This document shows positions 6,056 through 13,820 of a stretch of 21,590 bases of DNA, in pieces. The stretch's first letter is position 1; every line of letters begins with the position of its first letter. A program made the translations under genes and the position numbers. The stretch comes from Lachnospiraceae bacterium UBA5895 (GTDB lineage Bacteria > Bacillota > Clostridia > Lachnospirales > Lachnospiraceae): positions 1,204-22,793 of the forward strand of contig DJEP01000115.1 in NCBI GenBank assembly GCA_002431915.1, written 5' to 3'. The notes under the pieces are model-generated. The model saw nothing but the letters and a program-made list of their open reading frames with translations, had not been told where the DNA came from and made no database searches.

Positions 6056-9000
6056 ATGTTAAGTAGCAGAGAGGGTAAGAAGAGGAAACGCTGGCTGGCA
6101 CTGCTGTTGGCAGGTGCCATGGTATTATCGGGAATGGGCACACCTTCCGTGGTAGTACAGGCGGAAGAGACAGTCGTGGAGTCTGAGCAGGCAACGGTGT
6201 CCGGAAATGAGATCGAACAGGTGGCTGACGGACAGACCGCAGAGACGCAGGACGATACACAGAGTGCGCCCGAAGAGACACAGATTGCCGTGTTGGCGGA
6301 AGAGGCAGCAGAAGAGACTAAGGATACGACCGGTGACGCAGAGCAGTATGTACTGGATGCCACGGATCTGGCATTGTTTGCAGCCGGAGCGAAAGCGGAC
6401 GGAGAAGAGCAGAGTGCCGGAAGCGATGATTATTTTACCATTTTATGGAGTAAAAAATCCAAGGTAGATACCAGTAAGAAGAGCTTTGAAGACGGAACGG
6501 CATTTACCCAGAGAATCAACTTTGGTGGAAAACTGACACAGATTCAAAATAGTGTGAAATTCACGACCACCGGAGCCGCAGAAGTTAAAGTGTACTGGGT
6601 GGAAGGCGGAGATGACAACCGCCAGATGGCTCTGTTAAATGGAGGCGGAACCGTAGCGGTGAAGACAGAAGAGACTCTGGCGAAAAATGCAGCCTGCATT
6701 TCCACATTGAAAGTAACTGAGGCTGGAACCTACTATCTGGGAGGTCTGGAGAACAATAACTACATCTTTAAGGTGATCGTAACAGAGACCACCGGCAGCA
6801 CAGAGAAGCCTACCCGCGCAGACTGGTCTACTGTAGAAAGCCCTGAAATTATCAGTGCGGTACAGAATGCCGGTAAAATGGATGTGACCGTAAAGACCAA
6901 CATCGGCTACGACGGCGCAGACAAGATCGAAGTGACCATGAGTGATGCCGAAGGAAATGTCATCGGTACAGCAAAATCCTCCAAGGAGGGCAATGAGTCA
7001 GAAGTACGCTTTGCCCCCGCAGCATCCGGAACATATACTTTTACAGTAAAAGCAATCCGTGACGGAGAAGAGGACAAGGCTGGCAACAGCGTGAACGCAG
7101 ATTTCGTGCTTCCTCTCACAGCACCGAAGATCTCCAGCGCTACGAACGTAGGAAAAGGCGCTGTGGCACTGGAATGGAGCGAAGTAAAAGAAGCTGAAAA
7201 ATATGTAGTGACTGTAGAAGGAACGGACAGCAAAACAGAGAGCGCCACTACCGCAGCAACCGTAAGCGGTCTTACAGTGGGTAAGACTTATACCATATCC
7301 GTAGCGGCAGTCAGAGGAGAGGACATCTCCGGAAAAGGTACCATAGAGGTGACAGTAGTGGATGAGGCACAGAGAGTCTGGAGCGTATCCTCTTACGGAT
7401 CCAGTACCGACTCCAAGAACAATGGAGTAATCGGTAACATTAATGACGGACAGGTAACGGTATACAGTGAAGGCGGCAAAGGTAAGATCGTTCCGGGATC
7501 TACCGACGGACTGACTTTCTATTATACAGAAATCGATCCGGAGACCGAGAATTTTACTCTGACAGCCACTGTGAAAGTAGATAACTGGACACTTTCCAAC
7601 GGTCAGGAAGGTTTTGGACTGATGGTGGCAGATGCTGTAGGTCCCAACGGGGATGGTACTGCATTCTGGAACAACTGCTTCCAGAACATTGCGACCAAGA
7701 TGGAATATTACTGGGATGGAGAAGCTGTGACCACGGATACTTCCGCCAGCAAGATCTCCATGAAACTGGGGCTGGGAACCATTGCCAAGACCGGTGTTAC
7801 CGCACAGGATGTGGCAGACATCAAATCCGGAAAACTGGTAGGAACTCCTGCAGAATTTAACTCTGTATCTTATACCCTGGAGACAAGTGCAGCAGCGCTG
7901 GGTGGCGGTACCTATAATGTGGTAGGTAATTATAAGGGCGCAGAGCCTACCGGATGCCTGGACAATCTGCTCACCGAGTTCCGCCTGCAGATTCAGAGAA
8001 ACAATACCGGATATATTTTAAGATACCTGGATCAGGACGACAACGTGATCGGTGAAAAACTGTTTTACGATATTGAGAGAACCGAGCTGACCCAGATCGA
8101 TCCTGATAGCATTTATGTGGGATTCTTCGCTTCCAGAAATGCAAGAATCACCGTGACGGATGTTGACTTTACCACCATTCACCCGGATTTGGATGCTCCT
8201 GCCGAGGAGAGAGAAATCGAGTATGTATACCCGATCAACAGCATTGAATCTGCATCTTTTGCCAACAGTGCAGATTATGATCTGGTATATTACGGCAACG
8301 CTGACGGCAGACTGGTAATCACCGATGCCAAAGGCAATGAGATCGTAAACAAAGAGTTTGCTGCATTAAGCAAGGAACATATTGCAGTAACACTGAAAGC
8401 AGGAAGAAATGTATTTGATGTAACCTTCGTACCGGACAAGGACTATCGCCCCGGTGAATACATGGAAATGACTTCCTACGATACTGTGAACTTCCAGTAT
8501 GTAGTAGAGTATAAGACAGCACAGAACAATAATATCTACGTAGGCCCTGACGGAAAAGCAAATGCCGCAGGTACCAAAGAAGCTCCCGTAGATATCTATA
8601 CGGCAGTGAAGACCGCGGCACCCGGACAGAAGATCATCCTGAAGGAAGGTACATATCATCTGTCTCAGACCGTTAAGGTAGAGCGTGGTATCAACGGTAC
8701 ACCGGATGCTCTGATCTACATGATCGCAGATCTGGATGCAGCCACCAGACCGGTGCTTGATTTTGGTGGAAACTGTGCAGGTATGGTACTGGCGGGCGAC
8801 TACTGGTATTTCCAGGGATTCGATGTGACCCGTTCCGCAGACGCACAGAAGGGTATTCAGGTATCCGGTAATCATAACACATTGGATCGGATTCAGGCAT
8901 ACCGCAACGGTAATACCGGTATCCAGATCAGCAGATATCTTGGTACCGACAAATTCGATCAGTGGCCTTCTGACAACCTGATCTTGAACTGCAGTTCTTA

Positions 9001-10195
9001 CCTGAACGCAGATAAAGGATATGAGGATGCGGATGGATTTGCAGCAAAACTGACTGTCGGCGAGGGCAACGTATTTGACGGCTGTATCGCAGCATACAAT
9101 GCAGATGACGGCTGGGATCTGTTCGCAAAGGTGCAGACCGGATCCATCGGCGTGGTAACGATTCAGAACTGCCTGGCATTCAAGAACGGTTATGTACTGG
9201 ATGCGGAAGGCAAGGAAATTAACGCCGGTAACGGTAACGGATTCAAGATGGGCGGAGACAGCATGCCGGGTTCCCATGTACTGAAGAACTCTATCGCTTT
9301 TGCCAATAAGGCAAAAGGAATTGACAGTAACAGCTGCCCGGATATTAAGGTATACAACAGTATTTCCTATAATAATGAAAGCTACAATGTGGCATTCTAT
9401 ACCAATACTGCTGTAAATACTGCATTCTATGCAGAAGGAATTCTGTCCTATAAGACTTCCAACAAGGTAGCAGAGCAGTACAAACCGAAGGGAAGCCAGA
9501 AAGACAGCGATGTAAACAATGCATCCAACTACTATTTCAACGGTACAAAGTCTGTAAACAGTGAAGGAAAACAGGTAGATGACACCTGGTTTGTCAGCCT
9601 GGATATGGAAGCGGCTCTGCATGGCGGTATTACCAGAAATGCAGACGGTACTCTGAACATGAATGGATTCCTGGAACTGACAGAAGTAGTACCCGAAGGA
9701 ATCGGTGCGGTGGTAACCGGACAGTCTTCTGCAACGATTACACCTAACGAAGAGCAGAAACCTTCCGATGACAAAAAGCCCTCCGGCGGTCAGAGCAGCA
9801 AGACGGATGCTTCCTCCGGCAGTAGTTCTGACAGTAGCGGCAGTGACAATAATAGCGGAAACACCGCTGCAGAGCCGGTACAGGCAGCGCAGGGAACAAC
9901 CGTACAGCCTGCGGGCAGCACAAAGGTGGCACAGAATACAGGAAATAAGGAAGATACCACTGTAACTGCACCGGAAAATGCTGCACAGATCACAGAGGAG
10001 AAAACCGCACTGAGTGACGAAGTGAAGGAAGAGCCGAAGCAGGATCCGGTTCCGATAGAAAAGGAAGAAGTTCCTACAGTGGCAATCCCCGAGGCAAGAG
10101 GATTCTTCTGGTGGATCGTGGCAGCAATCGCGGGAATCGGATGCGTGGCTGCAGCGGGGCTGTGGTTCTTCGTCGGCAGAAAAGAAAACGACTAG
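6056..10195 (+). CDS. Secreted, membrane-anchored multidomain pectate lyase (PL9 type)
   Basis: The product has 1379 residues: a signal peptide (1-36, KKRKRW then a hydrophobic core, VQA|EE), an acidic region, a pectate-lyase-associated beta domain (about 125-255), two fibronectin III-like domains (260-445), a jelly-roll-like module (443-710), a further beta domain (717-823), a right-handed beta-helix (825-1215), a Ser/Asp/Gly-rich linker, and a C-terminal transmembrane helix (1349-1374) with tail GRKEND. The helix has PL9 active-site features: D993 in DADGFAAK, D1017, D1018 and D1021 in ADDGWDLF (spacing identical to the calcium ligands of Pel9A), and K1064 in GNGFKMGG as catalytic base. It should cleave polygalacturonate by beta-elimination at the cell surface. 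The ATG at 6056 is seven bases after GGAGG; upstream in-frame starts lack this. No LPXTG motif. Confidence 0.88.
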   Translation: MLSSREGKKRKRWLALLLAGAMVLSGMGTPSVVVQAEETVVESEQATVSGNEIEQVADGQTAETQDDTQSAPEETQIAVLAEEAAEETKDTTGDAEQYVLDATDLALFAAGAKADGEEQSAGSDDYFTILWSKKSKVDTSKKSFEDGTAFTQRINFGGKLTQIQNSVKFTTTGAAEVKVYWVEGGDDNRQMALLNGGGTVAVKTEETLAKNAACISTLKVTEAGTYYLGGLENNNYIFKVIVTETTGSTEKPTRADWSTVESPEIISAVQNAGKMDVTVKTNIGYDGADKIEVTMSDAEGNVIGTAKSSKEGNESEVRFAPAASGTYTFTVKAIRDGEEDKAGNSVNADFVLPLTAPKISSATNVGKGAVALEWSEVKEAEKYVVTVEGTDSKTESATTAATVSGLTVGKTYTISVAAVRGEDISGKGTIEVTVVDEAQRVWSVSSYGSSTDSKNNGVIGNINDGQVTVYSEGGKGKIVPGSTDGLTFYYTEIDPETENFTLTATVKVDNWTLSNGQEGFGLMVADAVGPNGDGTAFWNNCFQNIATKMEYYWDGEAVTTDTSASKISMKLGLGTIAKTGVTAQDVADIKSGKLVGTPAEFNSVSYTLETSAAALGGGTYNVVGNYKGAEPTGCLDNLLTEFRLQIQRNNTGYILRYLDQDDNVIGEKLFYDIERTELTQIDPDSIYVGFFASRNARITVTDVDFTTIHPDLDAPAEEREIEYVYPINSIESASFANSADYDLVYYGNADGRLVITDAKGNEIVNKEFAALSKEHIAVTLKAGRNVFDVTFVPDKDYRPGEYMEMTSYDTVNFQYVVEYKTAQNNNIYVGPDGKANAAGTKEAPVDIYTAVKTAAPGQKIILKEGTYHLSQTVKVERGINGTPDALIYMIADLDAATRPVLDFGGNCAGMVLAGDYWYFQGFDVTRSADAQKGIQVSGNHNTLDRIQAYRNGNTGIQISRYLGTDKFDQWPSDNLILNCSSYLNADKGYEDADGFAAKLTVGEGNVFDGCIAAYNADDGWDLFAKVQTGSIGVVTIQNCLAFKNGYVLDAEGKEINAGNGNGFKMGGDSMPGSHVLKNSIAFANKAKGIDSNSCPDIKVYNSISYNNESYNVAFYTNTAVNTAFYAEGILSYKTSNKVAEQYKPKGSQKDSDVNNASNYYFNGTKSVNSEGKQVDDTWFVSLDMEAALHGGITRNADGTLNMNGFLELTEVVPEGIGAVVTGQSSATITPNEEQKPSDDKKPSGGQSSKTDASSGSSSDSSGSDNNSGNTAAEPVQAAQGTTVQPAGSTKVAQNTGNKEDTTVTAPENAAQITEEKTALSDEVKEEPKQDPVPIEKEEVPTVAIPEARGFFWWIVAAIAGIGCVAAAGLWFFVGRKEND

Positions 10196-10239
10196 ATAAA
10201 AATTAAGAGAAAAGTATAAGACGGGAAACTGAAAACGAG

Positions 10240-10273
10240 AAAAACGGATGACTTGGGAGGGTCATCCGTTTTT
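10240..10273. terminator. Bidirectional intrinsic terminator
   Basis: AAAAACGGATGAC (10240-10252) pairs perfectly with GTCATCCGTTTTT (10261-10273) around an 8-base loop. Flanking A- and T-runs serve both directions, and it lies between the convergent pectate lyase and D-lactate dehydrogenase genes. Confidence 0.9.
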
Positions 10274-10285
10274 CGTTACAGAAAA

Positions 10286-11275
10286 TTATTGTACCTGGTT
10301 GGCGCTGTTTTTTCCGGCTGCAAAATCCAGGGCATTCTGCAGGGTAGTCTCCGCAATGGCTTCCAGGGCTTCTTTGGTGAAAAAACCCTGGTGGGAAGTG
10401 ATCATGACATTGGGGAAGGAAAGGAGCCTTGCGGTGGTGGAGTGCTCCAGGATCTCATCGGAGCGGTCCTCGAAGACATTTTTCGTCTCTTCTTCATAGA
10501 CATCCAGACCGACACCGGCGAATTTGTGCAGACGGATACCTTCGATGAGGTCCTGGGTCTTGACCAGAGCGCCCCGGGAGGTGTTGACTAAGATCACCCC
10601 GTCTTTCATTTTCTTGATGGTATCCAGCTGGATCATGTGATAGGTGGAATCCATCAGGGGGCAGTGGAGGGAGATCAGATCGCTTTTTGCCAGCAGTTCA
10701 TCCAAGGTCACGTAGGTGACGAAATCTTTCAGGGAGTGATTTTCGTAGACATCGTAGGCGATGACTTTCATGCCAAAGCCGTTGCAGATCCGGCACATGG
10801 CGGCACCGATTTTACCGGTACCAATAATGCCGGCAGTCTTGTGGTAGAAGTTGAATCCCATGAGTCCCGACAGACTGAAGTCATTTTCCCGGACTTTGTT
10901 ATAGGCTTTGTATAGGCGGCGGTTGCAGACCAGTGCCAGCGCCATGGCGTGTTCCGCTACCGCTTCGGGAGAATATCCCGGAACCCGCATGACACAGATG
11001 CCAAGTTCGGCGGCTTTCTCCAGATCCACATTATTATAGCCGGCGCAGCGCAGCAATACCAGCCGGATCCCGGTCTCGTGCAGGATGTCCAATACGGTAG
11101 CATTTACGTTGGAACTGACAAAGGCACATACAGCATCAAAGCCGTGTGCCAGTGCAGCTGTGCGGGGATCCAGATCGGAAGCAATATATTCAATCTCAAT
11201 GCCTGAGTGGGATTTCAGTGCTGCATCGAAAGATTCTCTGTCGTAATTTTTCGTATCATAAAATAACATTTTCAT
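10286..11275 (-). CDS. ldhA: D-lactate dehydrogenase (NAD-dependent, LdhA type)
   Basis: The 329-residue protein matches E. coli LdhA closely along its length: MKMLFYDTKNYD at the start, LRCAGYNNVDL, VPGYSPEAVAEHAMA, the NAD-binding GTGKIGAAM (152-160) and NTSRGAL. Catalytic residues are visible: R234, a Glu in DVYEEE (about E263) and H295 in SHQGFF. It reduces pyruvate to D-lactate in the cytoplasm, regenerating NAD+ during fermentation. The ATG is preceded by AGGAG about nine bases upstream. It stands alone, divergent from a lipoprotein gene. No strong promoter was recognised in the short divergent region. A related 2-hydroxyacid dehydrogenase specificity is possible but less likely. Confidence 0.93.
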   Translation of the reverse strand: MKMLFYDTKNYDRESFDAALKSHSGIEIEYIASDLDPRTAALAHGFDAVCAFVSSNVNATVLDILHETGIRLVLLRCAGYNNVDLEKAAELGICVMRVPGYSPEAVAEHAMALALVCNRRLYKAYNKVRENDFSLSGLMGFNFYHKTAGIIGTGKIGAAMCRICNGFGMKVIAYDVYENHSLKDFVTYVTLDELLAKSDLISLHCPLMDSTYHMIQLDTIKKMKDGVILVNTSRGALVKTQDLIEGIRLHKFAGVGLDVYEEETKNVFEDRSDEILEHSTTARLLSFPNVMITSHQGFFTKEALEAIAETTLQNALDFAAGKNSANQVQ

Positions 11276-11320
11276 TTTACTGGTCTCCTGTGAAATTTGT
11301 TTTTCCTAGTATTCCCGAAA

Positions 11321-11349
11321 TTTACTTTTTTAATATTTTGTGTTAAAAT
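11321..11349 (+). promoter_or_regulatory. Sigma-A-type promoter of the lipoprotein gene
   Basis: TTTACT (11321-11326), a 17-base spacer and TAAAAT (11344-11349) form a good promoter, with a transcript start near 11356 and a leader of about 65 bases. The leader contains a direct repeat ATGATGCA. Confidence 0.6.
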
Positions 11350-11420
11350 GCGATAAGTGTCGGAAAATGATGCAGTTATGATGCAATGGCTGTGTATACT
11401 GACACTGGGAGGTAAATAAT

Positions 11421-12338
11421 ATGAAAAAGAAATTATTGGCAACAATGCTAACAGGACTGTTGCTTTCCTGCACCGCATGCGGCAGTCAGGAATCACCGGT
11501 GATTCCTGAGGTGACCGGCAGTGCAATTGAGAACACACAGGAAAGTGTGCAGGAAACCGTAGGAGCGGAGACCACAGCACAGCAGGAGACGCAGACCGGT
11601 GCTGAGACAACCGGAAAGGTGGAGATCACCACGGAAGATTTTGAGGGTGGCAGTGCGCCGGAGGATAAGGAGAGAAATTATACTTACACCTATCAGATGC
11701 CGACCATCACCATCGAAGGCAACGAAGAAGCACAGAACAAGATTCAGAGTGATCTGAGTGCCTATGTGGAGCATTTCCTTAAGGAGATTAATAATGGAGA
11801 TTTTGGCACCGTATACGAGGGAGAAGAGACAGGAGTACAGAGCTATCAGGATCTTACTTTAAATGTGATCCGTGCAGATGATAAGGTCATCAGCCTGGCA
11901 TGGGGCAATGAAGGCTATGACCAGGGAGCACACGGATGGTATACCGTATGCTATATGAACTATTATACCCAGACAGGAGATAAGATTACTTTTGACAGTC
12001 TGGGAAGCGGCTTCCGTGAGAAAGCACTGGAGCTGGTAACGAAAAAAGCAGCCGAGAAGCAGGCGACAGATAACTGTTTCTTTGATGATTATGAGAAGAG
12101 CATCAAACTGGTAGTTCTGGACGGTACAGAAGACATGAATGCTATTTATCAGGAGATTTACGGATCTGATATCGCAGGCACCGACAATGGACCGGCAACA
12201 CCGACGTTCAGCATTACGAAGGATGGATTCGTCTTTGAATCCGGACAGTATGTACTGCAGCCTTATGCAGTGGGGATTATTGATTTCGATATTCCTGCAA
12301 GCGACTTCGGGGATGCTCTGACGGCAGATATTTTTTAG
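11421..12338 (+). CDS. DUF3298/RsiV-like lipoprotein
   Basis: The product has 305 residues. The N-terminus is a lipoprotein signal (MKKKLLATMLTGLLLSCTACG), with lipidation at the Cys of LLSC or TAC. A Thr/Glu-rich spacer follows to about residue 75. The C-terminal two thirds resemble the DUF4163-DUF3298 pair known from RsiV and the PdaC N-terminal region: YTYQMPTITIEGNEEAQNKI, then QGAHGWYTVCYMNYYTQTGD and ITFDSLGSGFREKALELV. It is therefore an exported, membrane-tethered protein at the outer face, perhaps a cell-wall or lysozyme-type ligand sensor. No enzymatic domain follows. GGGAGG lies eight bases before the ATG. No sigma-factor gene is adjacent, so an anti-sigma role is not supported by context. 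Confidence 0.78.
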   Translation: MKKKLLATMLTGLLLSCTACGSQESPVIPEVTGSAIENTQESVQETVGAETTAQQETQTGAETTGKVEITTEDFEGGSAPEDKERNYTYTYQMPTITIEGNEEAQNKIQSDLSAYVEHFLKEINNGDFGTVYEGEETGVQSYQDLTLNVIRADDKVISLAWGNEGYDQGAHGWYTVCYMNYYTQTGDKITFDSLGSGFREKALELVTKKAAEKQATDNCFFDDYEKSIKLVVLDGTEDMNAIYQEIYGSDIAGTDNGPATPTFSITKDGFVFESGQYVLQPYAVGIIDFDIPASDFGDALTADIF

Positions 12339-12347
12339 AAAATATCT
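12326..12347 (+). terminator. AT-rich hairpin spanning the lipoprotein stop codon
   Basis: AGATATTTT (12326-12334) pairs perfectly with AAAATATCT (12339-12347), and the TAG stop is in the four-base loop. The stem is weak in composition and no T-run follows, so its role as terminator is uncertain. Confidence 0.35.
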
Positions 12348-12356
12348 GATAAACAC

Positions 12357-12385
12357 TTTACATGGAAAAGCAAGGCGGATATAAT
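12357..12385 (+). promoter_or_regulatory. Strong sigma-A promoter of the riboswitch/antiporter unit
   Basis: TTTACA (12357-12362), a 17-base spacer and a perfect TATAAT (12380-12385) are present. The predicted transcript start (near 12392) falls directly before the riboswitch aptamer, so nearly all of the leader is the switch. Confidence 0.85.
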
Positions 12386-12393
12386 AAACGCAT

Positions 12394-12466
12394 CGGGAAT
12401 GAGGTTCTCCCGGAAGCGTAGGCTTCAAACCGCCGAGACAGATTTATTTGGCTGATGACTTCTGCA
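12394..12466 (+). ncRNA. Fluoride riboswitch aptamer (crcB motif)
   Basis: The core elements of the crcB motif occur in order. P1 is CGGGA paired with TCCCG, enclosing ATGAGGTTC. Then come a joining CAAACCGCC, a second helix closed by GCC (12432-12434) and GGC (12450-12452), and the conserved TGATGACTTCTGC. GAGGU in the first loop can pair with ACUUC to make the pseudoknot. The layout closely parallels the Thermotoga petrophila fluoride aptamer. An extra hairpin, GAAGC-GTAG-GCTTC (12412-12426), sits between the two helices. The RNA binds Mg2+-bound fluoride and should switch on the antiporter gene downstream. Confidence 0.87.
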
Positions 12467-12494
12467 GAATATGCAGGGGGCACCAGCCTTTTTT
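12450..12494 (+). terminator. Riboswitch-controlled intrinsic terminator
   Basis: GGCTG (12450-12454) pairs with CAGCC (12484-12488). An inner stem is formed by CTTCTGCA (12459-12466) and TGCAGGGG (12472-12479), and TTTTTT follows at 12489-12494. The 5' arm uses the same bases as the aptamer's second helix and pseudoknot. Fluoride binding should therefore prevent termination, an ON switch typical of this riboswitch class. Confidence 0.85.
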
Positions 12495-12526
12495 GTTGCC
12501 TGCTGCGAGAAAACGGAGGAATTTTT

Positions 12527-13738
12527 ATGCTTACATCATTGGGACTGATCTTTTTACTGGGGCTTCTTATGGCGGCAATCTGCCAGAGGATCCATCTGCC
12601 GCGCATTATCGGCATGCTGGTCACCGGAATTATTCTGGGACCGTATGTACTGAATCTGTTGGATGATTCGATTCTGAATATTTCGTCGGAACTGCGACAG
12701 ATCGCACTGATCATTATACTTCTCAAGGCAGGATTATCCCTGGATCTGAAGGACCTGAAAAAAGTGGGGCGTTCCGCAGTTATGCTGTCCTGCGTTCCGG
12801 CTACCTGTGAATTGCTGGCATTTGTAGTCTTTGCACCGATGATACTTAATATCGGCAGAGTAGATGCTGCGGTTATGGGAGCGGTTCTGGCGGCAGTGTC
12901 GCCGGCGGTGGTGGTGCCCCGGATGGTGCATCTCATGGAGACCGGCTATGGTACGGAGAAAAGTATCCCGCAGATGATTCTGGCGGGAGCATCCTGCGAT
13001 GACATTTATGTCATAGTGCTGTTTTCCACCTTTGTCGGAATGGCACAGGGCGGACAGTTAAATGCACTGGATTTTGTGAATATTCCGGTGTCGATTTTGA
13101 CCGGCGTGGTGCTCGGTGCATTGGCGGGCTGGCTGTTGGGACAGCTTTTTGAACTGCTGTACCGGAAGGGCAGTTATGTGCGGAACAGCATGAAAGTTAT
13201 TATCATCATGGGGTTATCGTTTTTGTTAATAGCATTGGAGACGATGTTGAAGAGTACAGTTGCGTTTTCCGGACTGTTGGCGGTAGTGAGCATGGCCTGT
13301 GCGCTGAAGATGCGGGCACCGAAGGAAGTCACGGGCAGACTGTCGGCAAAGTTCGGCAAACTATGGCTGGCAGCGGAGGTGGTACTGTTCGTGCTGGTGG
13401 GTGCCGCAGTGGATATTCGATATACTATGGAAGCCGGTCCGGCAGCAGTGGGCATGATACTGCTGGCATTGATGTTCCGCTCTGCCGGTGTGGCACTGTG
13501 CCTGCTGGGCACGAACCTGAATAAGAAGGAGAGGATGTTTTGTATGATTGCCTATCTGCCGAAGGCTACCGTACAGGCTGCCATCGGTTCCGTGCCGTTG
13601 GCCATGGGATTGTCCTGCGGCAAAATCGTTCTGTCTGTAGCAGTGCTGGCAATTCTTATTACGGCACCGCTGGGAGCACTGGGAATAGATGTGACATATC
13701 GGAAACTTTTGGCAAAAGAAGAGAACCATTTTCAATAA
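12527..13738 (+). CDS. Cation:proton antiporter (CPA family), fluoride-riboswitch controlled
   Basis: The product is a 403-residue integral membrane protein with about 12 hydrophobic segments. Family motifs include LPRIIGMLVTGIILGP at the first helices, the unwound-helix segment VSPAVVVPRM, a paired acidic site D158-D159 in AGASCDDIYVI where proton and ion would bind, and YLPKATVQAAIGSVPLA near the C-terminus. The start is the ATG with GGAGGA six bases upstream; an upstream in-frame ATG at 12455 lies inside the riboswitch and is rejected. Na+/H+ antiporter-like genes are a known gene class under fluoride riboswitches, so the likely role is fluoride resistance, by fluoride export or by pH/ion compensation. 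The transported ion cannot be told from sequence. Confidence 0.9.
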   Translation: MLTSLGLIFLLGLLMAAICQRIHLPRIIGMLVTGIILGPYVLNLLDDSILNISSELRQIALIIILLKAGLSLDLKDLKKVGRSAVMLSCVPATCELLAFVVFAPMILNIGRVDAAVMGAVLAAVSPAVVVPRMVHLMETGYGTEKSIPQMILAGASCDDIYVIVLFSTFVGMAQGGQLNALDFVNIPVSILTGVVLGALAGWLLGQLFELLYRKGSYVRNSMKVIIIMGLSFLLIALETMLKSTVAFSGLLAVVSMACALKMRAPKEVTGRLSAKFGKLWLAAEVVLFVLVGAAVDIRYTMEAGPAAVGMILLALMFRSAGVALCLLGTNLNKKERMFCMIAYLPKATVQAAIGSVPLAMGLSCGKIVLSVAVLAILITAPLGALGIDVTYRKLLAKEENHFQ

Positions 13739-13758
13739 TTTTCGAAGACCTAACAACC

Positions 13759-13791
13759 CCCCCGGCAGCTACATTAACTGCCGGGGGTTTT
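13759..13791. terminator. Strong intrinsic terminator after the antiporter
   Basis: CCCCCGGCAG (13759-13768) pairs perfectly with CTGCCGGGGG (13778-13787) around a 9-base loop, followed by TTTT. It ends the antiporter transcript. On the other strand it may also stop the convergent GH94 transcript, though the T-run there is poorer. Confidence 0.92.
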
Positions 13792-13820
13792 AAGGAGGAC
13801 AGAAATCGTTTTGAAATCAA

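Noticed and set aside
8366..9622. 418-codon open frame antisense to the pectate lyase gene
   Set aside because: It lies entirely opposite a well-supported coding region. Its translation is Cys/Ile/Val-rich with no recognisable domain, and it lacks a proper ribosome binding site. The long frame follows from the codon usage of the real gene.
11421..12338. Anti-sigma factor (RsiV) assignment for the lipoprotein
   Set aside because: There is no adjacent sigma factor gene, and the protein starts with a lipoprotein signal rather than a cytoplasmic sigma-binding region. Only the extracytoplasmic DUF3298-type region resembles RsiV.
12455..12526. Upstream in-frame start for the antiporter
   Set aside because: It would place the coding start inside the riboswitch and add a non-membrane leader. 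The ATG at 12527 has an ideal ribosome binding site and begins at the first membrane helix.
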